A stretch of DNA of 64,000 nt. Origin: Wyeomyia smithii (lineage: Eukaryota; Arthropoda; Insecta; Diptera; Culicidae). The position numbers were made by a program, and so were the translations under genes. The stretch is taken from positions 53,169,751 to 53,233,750 of the forward strand of contig NC_073695.1 of NCBI RefSeq assembly GCF_029784165.1. Direction: 5' to 3'. Shown piece after piece: positions 1-12,094 of this stretch (positions are counted from its first letter, which is position 1; each line of letters begins with the position of its first letter). Under the pieces are notes generated by a model that was not told where the DNA came from, ran no database searches, and saw only the letters and a list, made by a program, of their open reading frames with translations.

Positions 1-798
1 TTTCGCAGGTGCATCCCGGGTAACGGTGGATGTTGATTGGATTGCTGAACGATGTTCAAATCCTCAGATGGGTGTAAGATCGTTGCCCAGTGGATTGAAC
101 GCGGGACGACGAGAGTTTTTTGCTTGGTTCACAAATTCTCTAAAAATTAGTTTATCCAGCCAAGTCGAAGCCGTCATTGGACTGAAGGACTGAAGGAAAA
201 GGTAATTCAGCACATTCTGAGATATGGACATAAAGTCAAATTTATAACTATTTCAATATTTGAAACTGTAAATTAATTTAGGAGAAAATATTAACTCTTA
301 AAGAAGAAGGTATGTATTTAAGAAGGTGTATTTATTTTATCCTGAAAAGGACAATTTGCTGTTTAACTCAATCTCGGATAAGAAGCCGATCACATCTTTG
401 CGTTATCACTGACAGTGCGAAAAAAGTATTCCTTGTGATAGATAACACAGTGAAAAGCCGTTACACTCAAAACTAGACGGCTCATTTATTTTAAACGCCA
501 GCTTTCCACAATGTTGGTGTGTTATCAAAATGAGGCAACATTTCATTGGATGCCTTTACTAGTGCCCGCTATCGCACAGAAACAGCGTTTCACTAAAGGA
601 AGTGCCCCACTGCATCAGCTGGTCCTTCTACTATCGATGCTGATACCAGCGGGAGCTGCTGCGCTATCCATTGCCATGCCACATCTGTGGCCGCTATCTG
701 CTGCACTACTGCTGCTGCTGCTGCTAGGGGAGGACTGCTGCTGTCGCTGTTTAAAACTATTACACTGTGCTACAGCGTTTTAGAACTTTTATTGGGAC
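1..798. other. Unannotated DNA with a short CTG run
   Basis: No recognisable gene or element. An open frame at about 511-783 (+) is Leu/Ala-rich because of CTG/GCTG repeats near 700-740. It has no recognisable domain, so I do not call it a gene. Confidence 0.4.
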
Positions 799-1591
799 CT
801 AGTGTAGGTTGTAGGTTTTGTTGAGTGTAACATTTACTCATACTAGAAATTTTCCAAATACCCCCAAAACCTGAAGTTATGGTCAAAATACGGTTTTTTA
901 GACCTCAGTGCATACAACTTTTTTTAACTCAGTCATTTCTTGACCGATTTTCAATGTTTTAGCAGTTTTGGAAAGAAGATAAACAGGACTTTTAAAACAT
1001 TTACAGGCTTGTACTAATATCACTGAAACATGTTGAGTTCTTTAAGTTTAAATCTAATTTTTAAGACTTTTTCACGCATTTTTCAACCAAACTATAAATT
1101 TGCCACCTGTTTTTGTGAGAAAGATTCTACAAATACACTAAACTTGTGAAAGTATATTTAATGACGAATCAAATAAAAGTGGTTTTGTAAAAATCGGTGA
1201 TTATTTAGCTGAGTTATATATTTTTTATGAAAACCAGAAATTTTGGATTCTATCACACAATTATTTCACGGTGCTACAAATGAAGAAAAAATGCAAGAAC
1301 TTAAGTGACCTAGTGAAGGTTGTAAGTCTTGTTGAGTGTAACATTCGCTCATACTAGAAATTTGAAGTTATGGTCAAAATACGTTTCTTGGACTTCAGTG
1401 CATAAAATTTTTTCAACTCAGTCATTTCTAGACCGATTTTCAATATTTTAGCAGTTTTAGAAAGGGGATAAACAGAGTTTTTTAAAGATTTGTACCAATA
1501 TCACTAGAACATGTTGAGTTATTAGAGTTTAAATATAAACGTTTAGACTTTTTAACGCAATTTTTCAACTTAACTTGAAATTTGCTACTTG
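799..1591. repeat. Two-copy direct repeat, ~510-bp period
   Basis: The block starting near 799 (CCTAGTGTAGGTTGTAGG) recurs from about 1309 (CCTAGTGAAGGTTGTAAG). Matching order continues for about 280 bp through TTGAGTGTAACATT, GAAGTTATGGTCAAAATACG, CTCAGTCATTTCT and ACATGTTGAGTT. The second copy lacks a short piece just after the first shared segment. Whether this is a local tandem duplication or part of a larger dispersed element cannot be told from the window. Confidence 0.75.
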
Positions 1592-1670
1592 AAGATCTAA
1601 AAGTAACATTATCATTTCCATAGAATGTTTTATTAAATATTTCAGTAATAATTTACATTGTATCCTCTTA

Positions 1671-1850
1671 AAAACGAAAATCCGGGTAAAAAAAACAAGG
1701 TTTTTTATAAATACGCGTTGATTCAAAAACTCGCACATAAAAACGTGTAATCCGAAAATCCGTGCGAAAAAGCAATAATTCAAAAACCCGCGTAAAAATC
1801 GCGTAGATTCGAAAGTTCGCGTAAAAAACCGCGATAATCAAAAATCCGCG
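1671..1850. repeat. Decayed ~29-bp minisatellite
   Basis: About five to six degenerate units of 28-30 bp are seen, each with a core like TTCAAAAACCCGCGTAAAAA followed by a CGCG- or CGTG-type block. The CpG-containing cores stand out against the AT-rich surroundings. The short minus-strand frames here are by-products of the periodic sequence. Confidence 0.65.
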
Positions 1851-2133
1851 CAAGGAGAACTAGCATAAACTAGTATAAAAATCCGCGTTGAAAATACCTG
1901 AAAAAACCTGAGTTTTCTCTCTTTACGCTTCAATCAAACTGTCTCGTTACTAGCGCTACTCACAGATCTTTTGGTTTTCCTATAAATATGTTTGTTTGGT
2001 TCCACGAAAGATATAGCCACTCTATTGACCGGCAGTGTAAATTCGAGTAAGGCGATTATTTTGAACAAATGATAAAAAATTCTTTTTCATATAGAAATAT
2101 ACTGCAACAATGTTTTTAACATTAAAAGAGGGA

Positions 2134-2762
2134 TTACACAGTGCAACAATTTTTTTGCCTTGGCTCCTATGTATGATTTTTTGATGAAGTTTGATGCGAA
2201 AATAAATTTCCCTGAGTTTGAACATATTTCAACTTAAGGGGCAACAATGGCGCCATTTTGAATTTTTGAGAAACTGGAGATTTTTGATGTTTTTTCGACG
2301 CCATTTTGTTTGAGGCCAAATATCAAAATTCGGACAAAAAGCTGAGCTCAAAACGGTGATTCTATGAAACCGGTTTTGGCATAGTTTTAGTATATTTCAC
2401 AAAGCAAAATAATATCGATTATTTCTGAGTAATAATGGTAATTTGCTAATATTTTAAAGTGGTAGTCAAATCACATCTTATTTTGAGTAAAAAAAGTCTC
2501 AGAAATCGAATGGTAGGTGTCTGATCAACGTTAAATGTCAGCAAAATATCGATTTTGCCCCAATTCCCCTACAATACTAAAATAGGTTTATCTGCTGACA
2601 TTTTACGTAGATCAGACACCTACCATTCGATTTCTGAAACTTTTTTACTTAAAATAAGATATAATTTAACTCGGGGAAATTCAGTTTTGCATAAAAATAC
2701 ACAAAAAAAATTATATATAAAAGCCAAGACAGAAAAAGTCAATTTTTGTTGCACTGTGTTAT
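2134..2762. mobile_element. Fold-back MITE-like element
   Basis: The inner arms 2468-2545 and 2591-2667 are inverted copies that share, for example, CGAATGGTAGGTGTCTGAT, with a spacer of about 45 bp. The outer ends are also inverted: ACACAGTGCAACAA near 2136 against TTGTTGCACTGTGT near 2747. No transposase is encoded. A MITE or fold-back element is the simplest reading. The exact ends and target duplication are not certain. Confidence 0.6.
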
Positions 2763-3938
2763 CAATTAATTTTTGCCATTATTTACACTACTTTTAGATA
2801 TATGATTTGGTTCAGCATTGAAAAATATTTTAAAGGAGTATGTAGAATGGTGAATAAGAGTAATTGAGTTATTAAATGCCCTAACATTTTCGGAGCGCGT
2901 GCTTTTTACGTGAGCAAAATCATCAGTTTCACCATAGATTTTAATTTGCATGTCAAAATTTTGTATAAACACGAAAAACCACATTTATATGACAAGGACA
3001 TGCTGGTGGAATTTTGAAATATGTCGCGGATAAAAGCCAGACAAATATGCTTGAGAAATTTGTTGAATCGAAACTTTCATTTGACCAAGAAAAGTTTCAT
3101 GATATACATCTGTTTCACTGCGATCGATATGTTACAAATCATGCTACCTAATGGTCGAAAAGAAACATCATTAGTAACAACTAGACTGGTTGTATAAAGA
3201 CTTCAAACTTGCGCTTTTCAGGTTACATAGTAGTTATCGTGTTTGTTGCAGAGGCCGCCCATGATTTTTCTAATTTGTCGCATAATGCTTATTGACACTT
3301 AGATCTAATAAAGTATGTCGCTTGGGAGCGAAATTGGTAGGCAACTCTTTGATATTAAAAAAATAGTTGTGTTATATCAATTATATATTTTATCAAAAGC
3401 TTTGGAGTAATGTCAGTAAGCGAAAAAAAAAATTTGAGGGGAAAATTCAATTCCTTTTTGGAGTTAAGTGTTCAATTTAGTGTCAATTGAAATTACTATT
3501 TCAATTGATTAACATTATTAGAAAACAAATGTTTTGAAAAATACTGAAACTTCATGTATTATTAAAAACATATCCTTCCATAAAAATTGTTTTTCATTTC
3601 GCCACCCAAGCTTGTTGTTCTCCTTAATATGTGGGAAGAACAGAGTGAATATTCACCGCTCATTTTTTGCCTTGCATTATTGTTGCGGGTAGCAATTTTT
3701 TCACCACCTTTTATCATTCTGCCTTGTGCGGTGTTTCTGCTACTCTAAAATTAATACACTGGAGTGGTGAATCACTCTAGTGAGAATACACAGGAATACA
3801 CTGCGGCGTACACTGCTGTGATGAACTCGATAATATTCGAAAAGCAAACATGCGTAACGGGCGGCTGTATTTTTCGTCCAGTTTCGGGATGCAAAGCAAA
3901 CAGCGCAATCTAATTTCCTACCTCGATACACCCCATAT
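2763..3938. other. Unannotated AT-rich DNA
   Basis: I see no gene, no recognisable element and no strong repeat here. The short frames lack domains. Confidence 0.4.
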
Positions 3939-3948
3939 TTGATATATG

Positions 3949-4162
3949 TTTTTTTCCTGTATGGACTTCCTCACTGCGACCAGAATCGTTGATCTATTGT
4001 GAGATATGCCCGGGTGTCTGCTGTATCCCGTACTTCTATTATTAGCAATACCGCTATTGAGAAGTAGCACGCTTATTATTATTTTTTATCAGTGCTTGTG
4101 TGTAATGTGCTACCTTTCCTTTTACACGCCTACTCTGTAACCTTGCGGCTACGCAGCTCCTC
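3949..4162 (-). mobile_element. tRNA-derived SINE, internally deleted copy
   Basis: On the minus strand the element begins with GGAGCTGCGTAGCCGCAAGG (the A-box region of the copy at 13115) and ends in a poly-A run after a segment shared with that copy (CAGTGAGGAAG, CATACAGGAAAAAAA). It is about 214 bp against about 370 bp for the other copy. The missing middle includes the B box, so internal Pol III transcription should be lost. A perfect 10-bp target duplication, TTGATATATG, lies at 3939-3948 and 4163-4172. The family may be Feilai-like, but I cannot name it from sequence alone. Confidence 0.8.
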
Positions 4163-4302
4163 TTGATATATGCGAGACACACAGTAAAAGCACCGCAGTG
4201 AACTTTGCCCTTTCGTGTGAGAAAGCTCACATCAGTGTATTATTTCTCTGCAGAGATTTTTCACCGCAGTGTTTTTGCATACTCCTCAAATAGAAACGAT
4301 TT

Positions 4303-4480
<178 letters not shown>

Positions 4481-4489
4481 TTTTTTTTT

Positions 4490-5104
4490 CTGTTTATTTT
4501 TTTTATTTTTCGATTCTTTGCTCTCTTCAAGCAAGTGCGAGAGCAGTTGTTTTCACAGTGAAATAAATTCTTATACGCGCTAGTGAGTCTTTGAGGAGAA
4601 ACAACAAACCTGTTTCCATCCTAGAGTTCTTATCAAAAGTTGTGTTATAACTTTAGGTTTGCTTAAATTGAAAAAAAAAATCAACTTTTTTTTATTTTAA
4701 CTAATTTCAAGAAAAAAAAAATCGCTGTATATTTCTTTCAATGCATTATTAATTTTCTTCAACTAGTTCACAGACAATATTTCTATACAATCAACAGTTC
4801 CTGAATTACAATGCTTTGAAAGAAACCTATGCAAAAATACATACGTCTTTTTAGAAAACCACTCACGAGTTTTCTTCATCTGTCAAAAATACTCAGTTTG
4901 CTAAGTCACATACGTGTGCAAGGGTTCATTGAAATCAAAAATGGTCGATATTTGACCGTAGTTCATTTGGCGCGATTTAGCTCCAATGAACTTTTTTTTA
5001 CATCAGATGCAGAATGTATGAATTGCATTCTGAAAAATATCTAATTCGTCGGTTTATATTATTACTTTCAGATTTTTTTAAATGAAGGAAATCTCGTATA
5101 CCTA
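4490..5104. other. Unannotated DNA
   Basis: AT-rich with several poly-A/T runs. No gene or element recognised. Confidence 0.4.
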
Positions 5105-5985
5105 TTTGGGTGGGACAAAAAAAATTTTAGCTCCCATGCACTTTCCCTGTTGCTTGTGGGTATAACAACTGTGCTTTTCAAATCGATCGGTGGAACTACA
5201 TTTTTGCGCCCGATTTTTGAAGTTTCCATACGATTTCATATGGGAAAATCCACTTTTTCATTATTCTCTATAGATGTCCAGTTGGCTCCTAAAAATATAT
5301 CGATGTATGATATTTGTAGCAAATTTCCTGGAAAAAACTCTTCTGAAGACCGTAAGGCGCTATGATGCTTATAGAAAAAGTTATTCATCCCAAACTGATT
5401 GAATGTCTAACAAACGGCTCACCATTGAACTTTTCTAGAAACACTGCATGCTGCTATTGCAAATAAGCTTAAGGATGAAATATAATTCCGCGTGCAAAAA
5501 AGCTTGAAAGTGTGATTTTGGCCCATTGTATCTGCTGAGAAGCCTCCAAAATAAATTTTACGCGGTATCATTCCCTATCACATGGTTGAATTTGCAGTAG
5601 CAGCATGCTGCATCAGGATTGCTAGAAATATTCAATGGTGAGCCGTTCGTCAGATATTCAATCGGTTTGGGGTGAATAACTTTTTTACAAGCATCGTGGC
5701 GCCTTACGGTCTCCAAAAGAGTTTTTCTTAGGAAAATTTTCTACAAATATCATGTATTGATATATTTTAAGCAGCCAACTGGCTATCTCTAGAGAATAAG
5801 TTTTGAAAAAAAGGATTTTCCCATATGAAATCTTATGGACACTTTAAAAATTCGGGCGCAAAAATATAGTTCCACCGATCGATCTGAAAAGTTACACAGT
5901 TATTATAGGACTTATAAGGAACACGAAAAGTGCATGGGAGCGAAAAAATAACACCATCGCTTTTTTCTCATATGATTATGTCCCA
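5105..5985. mobile_element. Fold-back MITE, ~880 bp
   Basis: The left arm (about 5105-5463) and right arm (about 5588-5985) are inverted copies. Paired landmarks are GCTCCCATGCACTTT with its complement near 5930, ATCGATCGGTGGAACTA with its complement near 5870, GACCGTAAGGCGC with its complement near 5700, and GCAGCATGCTGC near 5600. The spacer is about 125 bp and non-coding. No transposase is present. Confidence 0.75.
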
Positions 5986-7624
5986 GTCTAATACATATAC
6001 AATATAAAAAAGTGGTCCCAATTGGAAGCCTAGGGATACACCCAAAATGGGAAATCAATGAAAAAACCTTGCAAACGCACGACTAAGAGAATTTAATTAC
6101 AATAATAATAAATTTTAAAAAGGAAAACAAACTACCGATATGAATATCTAATTTTTTGAATTAAGAAAAAGCCCAGTTTATTTCTATTACGTTTGCACCT
6201 TTCATGGTGGAAGCAGCAGCAGCGTTTGTTCAATCGGTCATGGATACAAGTTTTCATGCAAGTCTTCGTTTTGTTACAACTTGACTTTTCTTTTTTTTTT
6301 CTGTTCCAACTTATGACGACCGGTTTTGGAGGCATCGAAAATGTCACTTCGAACATTACACGTCGTTTTTACACTACCAAAATTAGGTTTATCCACGAGC
6401 TGAAACAGAATCGATTGTGCACTTCGTAAAGCATGAAATAATCATAATCCAACTTCAAAAAAGGGATACACCCTTCGTCCAAATCTCCATACCTATCGGA
6501 TTCCATACCGAATTTTCATTAAATTCTCTTCTTTGCTGGCGAAAACAAACATTCTGCAGAGCGTGTTGTTGGCAAGTGGAAACTAACATGGGCCGCCTTT
6601 CAATTTTACTTTACGCAGGGTGCTGCAAATGAGAAAAGCGAAATGCACTCCACTGCTTGACGGCTTCATCTGTGTCGTACGGAATAAATGTTGAACAAGC
6701 GAGCTCATCCTTGACAACACGTAGACTTTTCGCATTATCACATCGCTCGAGTTTCAACACCGCTCTAGAGCTAACTCGGCGTGTCACATTTGTGACTGGT
6801 GGAGGGGGTTGGGGCAATGCTTATGGAATGTGTAACACAGCAGTTGCAAACTTCAGTTTTTCTCATAAGCGGAACCGATAGGATGCATCGGGAGGGTTGA
6901 TTTAAAACAATCCACACCTCCAAGAAAAAGTCACTCATTTCAATAGTTTACAAAAAAACAAGCAGCAATTTTTTTAAAAGCCCCGCCACAGCTCAGAGAC
7001 TAGGAACGCCAATGATTTTCCTCCATAATTTTCTGTCCATGTACCCGTCTGTCCAGCGCTGACTGCAGACAAGTTTCAAGCAAGCACTCGGAATGAATTA
7101 GTTCAAGAGAACTGCGTTTGCTTTGCTAGTTGATGATGGAGGTAAAATGTTCGGCGAACTTCTCCTATCTGCTTTTTGTTTCAAATCGGATTCTTAAAGC
7201 AATTGCATATTTGCGGAATGAATCGTCTGGGTTTGTGGCCCCGAGAGTCTTTCGTTGTAATAAAAAAATAAACGAAAACGAAATTTTCAGAATACCGTTT
7301 AATTTCCGCATCCTCCTGTCCGTCGTGATTCAGTTGCAAATTAAATTGTTTGTATGCACTTTTGCCCATCTCACCACGTCGTCTGCTTCTCCCATCTACC
7401 CCATTTCATTTCACTTGGAAGGTATACTAGCAGACTTAAAATACTGCGGTAAAATGTCTTTGTTTGGTTTGTTTTATGTTTAAGTGGAAACAAAGCCAGA
7501 CAGCTTATTCGAAGAAGGGTTGACAATTGATCGTTGGCGCAGTACCGTAGCGCTACACATTCACACCTGTCAGGCACTCCAATTAACTCAAAAAAAAAAA
7601 AAGAAATTCCACACGCTGGAACAC
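5986..7624. other. Unannotated DNA
   Basis: Mixed composition. Several 60-140 codon frames exist on both strands (for example 7130-7483 +), but none shows a domain, signal peptide or codon pattern I recognise. The segment from about 6600 to 7100 has slightly higher GC than its surroundings and could be unique host DNA. No exon can be supported. Confidence 0.35.
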
Positions 7625-9673
7625 ACTAGACTGCATGCATACAAAAGAGGAGTGTGTGAAATGCGAACGACACCGAACAAGTACATGGGAAAATTTTTCT
7701 ATCGCCAAGAAAATTTCTCGCTTGCAAGGCAGCGGCGCACAGTGTTTCCAAATCGAGAAACGGACGGCAAAACTATTTTTTCAAGTCCTATGTTATCCAT
7801 ATATTCTAAAAAGTTGCTTCGTTTACTGCTGTCCTTCATATGCTTCAATGGAATCAGTTACAAATTTTGTCGTATAGAGGGCGCCGTACCAAACTTTTCA
7901 ACGTGACTTGCTAGACGAATAGTTTCTTCTGCAAAGTTGTGTAGAATTTTATTACAAAACTGTTTGCTGAATACCTCAAACCTCTAGAGATTAAGATCTC
8001 AGAGCAACAAGATGTTTTCTAAAATGGCTTTTTAAAAGCAGTTTTTCATCCATATGTTCAACTCTAAAGCCTAAAACATGACTTCATAATATTGAGAGTA
8101 ACGTGGTAAATCAAGATGAACAATTTCTAGTGATATATTGTTTATTATATACAGTATTCATGAATAAAAACTGAAAAAAAGTGTTTTTAAAGCCTTTTTT
8201 TATTTGAGTTGAAACTCGAAAAGGCGCAAACGAATCCAAGCTTCAATGAAGCCATTCGATAGAGTACCTTTCTGACTAACAGAAAAACACAAAACTACAG
8301 TGGGTTATTTGTAGTTTTGAATATATGGCCACTTGAAGTTACCGATTTTTACATGCATTTGTGCGCTCTTTATAGCACTAAGTCCGGCGCGTACACTACG
8401 TTTCCGTTTCCATGCCCAATGAACAGACACCACAATGGGGCTAAATCTAGAAACGGAAGGAAATAGGAAACTTCGAAATCCAATGTTATCAGTATCTTCT
8501 AGAAAGTTGTTTCTTTTACTATTGTCCTTTATATTCTTCAGTGCAACCCGCTACAATTTTCACCAGATAGAGGGCGCCACACCTAACTTTTGAACGTGAC
8601 TAGATAGACGAATAGTTTTTTCTGCTAAGTTGTGCAGAATTTTATTACAAAATTGTTTGCTGAATATCTCAAACCTCTAAATATTGAGGTTTGTTTTTAA
8701 ATTATTTATTTTGTAAAAGGTGCTGTATCTCTAAAACCTTAATTCCGAGAGGTTCAAGTTACTCGGCAAACAGTTTTGTAATAAAATTCTGTACAACTTT
8801 GCAGAAGAAACTATTCGTCTAGCAAGTCACGTTCAAAAGTTAGGTGTGGCGCCCTCTATATGGTGAAAATTGTAGTGGGTCGCATTGAAGAATATAAAGT
8901 AAAAGAAACAACTTTCTAGAAAATACTGATAACATTGGACTTCAAAATTTCCTATCTCCGTCCGTTTCTACATTTAGCCCCATTGTGGTGTCTGTTCGTT
9001 GGGCATGGAAACGGAAACGTAGTGTACGCGCCGGCCTTTGTAACTACAAATAACCCACTGTAGTTTTGTGTTTTTCTGTTAGTCAGGAGTCACAGTCAGC
9101 TTCATAGAAGCTTGGATTCGTTAGCGCCTTTTCGAGTTTCAAATCAAATAAAAAAAGGCTTTAAAAACACTTTTTTTCCAGTTTTTATTCATGAATACTG
9201 TATATAATAAACAATATATCACTAGAAATTGTTCATCTTGATTTACCACGTTACTCTCAATATAATGAAGTCATGTTTTAGGCCTTAGAGTTGAACATAT
9301 GGATGAAAAACTGCTTTTAAAAAGCCATTTTAGAAAACATCTTGTTGCTCTGAAATCTTAATCTCTAGAGGTTTGAGGTATTCAGCAAACAGTTTTGTAA
9401 TAAAATTCTACACAACTTTGCAGAAGAAACTATTCGTCTAGCTAGTCACGTTAAAAAGTTAGGTATGGCGCCCTCTATACGGCGAAATTTGTAACTGATT
9501 CCATTAAAGCATATGAAGGACAACAGTAAACGAAGCAACTTTCTAGAATATATGGATAACATAGAACTTGAAAAAATAGTTTTGCCGTCCGTTTCTCGAT
9601 TCGGACACACTGTGCGGCGTTTCGAGATGAGGGGTCGAGAAAGGTTCTTCCCCTGTATGCATCATTCACTAGT
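7625..9673. mobile_element. ~2-kb near-perfect palindrome built of repeated modules
   Basis: The left arm (about 7625-8690) and right arm (about 8745-9673) are inverted copies separated by only ~55 bp. Landmarks are GAGAAACGGACGGCAAAACT (left) against its complement near 9590, and GGAAACGGAAACGTAGTG (right, near 9005) against its complement near 8395. Each arm contains the same ~230-bp module twice in the same orientation, about 700 bp apart (near 7745 and 8445 on the left). The module carries the run TAGAGGGCGCC, then AGACGAATAGTTT and TTTTATTACAAAA. So the module is present four times. The similar short frames at 7635-7877 (+) and 9475-9714 (-) are arm copies, not genes. No transposase was found. 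Confidence 0.8.
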
Positions 9674-11384
9674 TGTATTTTTAAAGAAATAGATTCATGG
9701 TTTAATACTGTCATCTAGGAAAAAAAATTATTGTGTATTGTTTTCGACTTCACTAGCTCACTATAATGCTATAACTGTAGTTTATTTCGAAAATTTTTCT
9801 TTTCCTGTTCCTGTGCCAAAAGATTCGTTTCGAAAACTAACGATGCTCATGAAATTAACCTAAATTATCAGCGCTTTAAAGCTGACCGTTCAAAGACTGA
9901 ACAATATTTCGCCATTTTGAAATAGCACTCAAAGAGTTAAAGTAATATTTCACATTTCAATCGGTTCATGCAAGTTAGTTTAAGTGAAACGCATTGTGGA
10001 TCAAAAGTACACATCAGTACGATAAAATAGACTTTGAAACACTCGCATCTAATCATTTCTCCTATTTTATTTGACTGACCCCATAACTATGGAAGGACTT
10101 TAAATGCAATATATAAATTCTCGATAAAATGTGGCGAACACGAGTTCGGCATGCTGATGGCCTAAACTGAATCTGAGCGTAAATTTATGTCTACCCATTT
10201 TTTATCGCATTATTTACATTCGCTATCTACAACAGTGCTTACCGACTAATGCAGCCAAAAACTAGTGCGATTCGCAAAAGAAGGGACTTGCAAGTGCCAA
10301 GATTGTAGTAGAAGTGAAATCAGTATATTTCAGTCGTATTGTTTGGCGGAAAATATGGAAGACGAATGGGCAGAGCGTTACTAAAACTGATTAATATTGG
10401 GGACTCCAAAAATGCCCACAATCCGGAATTATACCATTTTTTTAGTCACAAACGATTGCGTGCAAATATCAACGTCACCAAATAATCGATTTTTTTGCAA
10501 GTAAACAACTAAAAACCAAGTTTATTTAAAAATGAACTGTAAAATTTTATTCTGACAACCCTCGCTGCGGTATTGCCTTACGCCGACGGTAAAGTTTGAC
10601 TCGAACACAAAACTCGCCGAGACGCTAAATTATACTATAATAAATGAAAATCACACACAGACACGCGTGACTCCGAGAAGCTATTGCTGTTTTGTTCGCT
10701 AATGCTGGCAAAAACATGGGCGGAGGAGACATCGCTGTAAAGCATGCTGTCGCCAGTTTATCCCAGGTTATAGTTTGCACTGTAGTAATGGAATTTGATA
10801 AATCATATTTGCTGCGAAAGTATTCAATTACTGTTTGGATCGTTGTTTTTTTGTGTTTTGTTCTATGTGACAAAATTTATGAGTGAAATTTTATATCACT
10901 TTAAAGTGGGACTGATGATATCATGTTTTTTGCAAACAGGCAACTACAGTGAAACCATTGTGACCATTGTTGAAGGTGTCAGGGGAATGATCCTAAATAA
11001 TGACATTGATATTGTTAAACAGAAGGCTTCCAGGATGGTCGATGTTCATGTGTCATTTACATATTCATGATACAGTTTTGTTGCTTATCCTAACTAAATC
11101 TAGTAAGTATTGAAAATATCTTTTACCAGTGGCGTTTTTTGAGTTACTGAGTTGCTTGTTATGAAGGGCATCTTAACCTAACTAATTCTGATGTTAATCA
11201 TACAAATCATCCACAGTAGCCCGGGGGTTTCAAATATACTCCGGCAATTTTTCACTCCACTATCGTTGCTACAACCCCACTTCAAATTTCAAATGAAATT
11301 CTGTGAAATTGGTTTCATCGATAATTTAAGCAACTCCAAAATTTTAATCGACAAATTGTTCAAATAAAAAAAGTAACCATTTTT
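9674..11384. other. Unannotated DNA with an exon-like patch
   Basis: Mostly AT-rich and featureless. The part from about 10540 to 11070 has more balanced composition. An open frame at 10795-11070 (+) contains an AG-preceded stretch from 10940 rich in Val, Ile, Asp and Lys. I do not recognise it as any family, and no matching splice donor or neighbouring exon could be assigned. Confidence 0.3.
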
Positions 11385-11521
11385 TTCAACAGTCTATATT
11401 GAAACAGTTGAAAATGTTGTTTATGAGACATGACCGCAAAGTTAACGTAGGATTAAAAACAGCCTGTCTCATGTCAATGTGACTCTCGCAATAGATTTGG
11501 GAATACAGTCGGTTCGGGGTG
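11385..11521. repeat. Dispersed ~110-bp repeat, copy 1
   Basis: Shares ordered blocks with 33136-33262: TTGTTTAT, CGACC(G)C-AGTTAAC, CAGCCTGTCT and TTTGGGAATACA. The first part also matches a shorter piece at about 23150-23190 (ACGACCGCATAGTTGACGTA). Function unknown. It is probably a fragment of a mosquito repeat family. Confidence 0.6.
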
Positions 11522-12094
11522 ATCAATTTGATGGTGTGCAGCGGTAAATTTCAGTATTATTCCGCGTTCAACTCTCTTTCTTGCAAAATTATTAGTAATA
11601 TTGAAGACAAGCGTTGTTTAATTGATTTGAAGTCATTCGAAAATAAAGTTGTAATGAACTGGGTTTTGCTTGATGAAAATGTTAATTCAAACTTTAAATT
11701 TTAACCAAACTAATTGAAAACTTGTGGTCATCCTCAAAAGGACGATTGGTTATACTTTCCGCAATGTTGGGAATTCAATGAATTATGTCTTCTTTCCCGT
11801 TTTCTGCGTGAGCAGAACAGCTGGGATGTTTGACAGAACACTGAGCAATAATGAAACCAGATAAAAGCTTGTTCAATTTATCGTCATTGCGGATTGCGAA
11901 CCGCGGATGACGCGGGATGATTCCCGTTTTAATATCTCTAGCAACGTTTCCCGCCAATTCCTACATTTTTGTACCAAAGTTCTCCATTTAAAGTCGCCAA
12001 ACAGTCTAGCACCAACGCGCATAATCTCCATTATGCAACAGACAGCTAATTAAACCTACCGTGAACAAAAAATATACCGAAGGAGAGGACTCCA
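11522..12094. other. Unannotated DNA
   Basis: No gene recognised. The segment from about 11750 to 12060 is less AT-rich and less repetitive than its neighbours and may be unique host sequence. Confidence 0.35.

Noticed and set aside
511..783. 90-codon Leu-rich frame that might be a secreted or membrane protein
   Set aside because: Composition is driven by CTG repeats; no domain, no supporting splice or promoter context.
7484..7906. 140-codon frame and its counterpart on the other strand near 9475-9714
   Set aside because: They are copies of the same palindrome arm, not paired genes.
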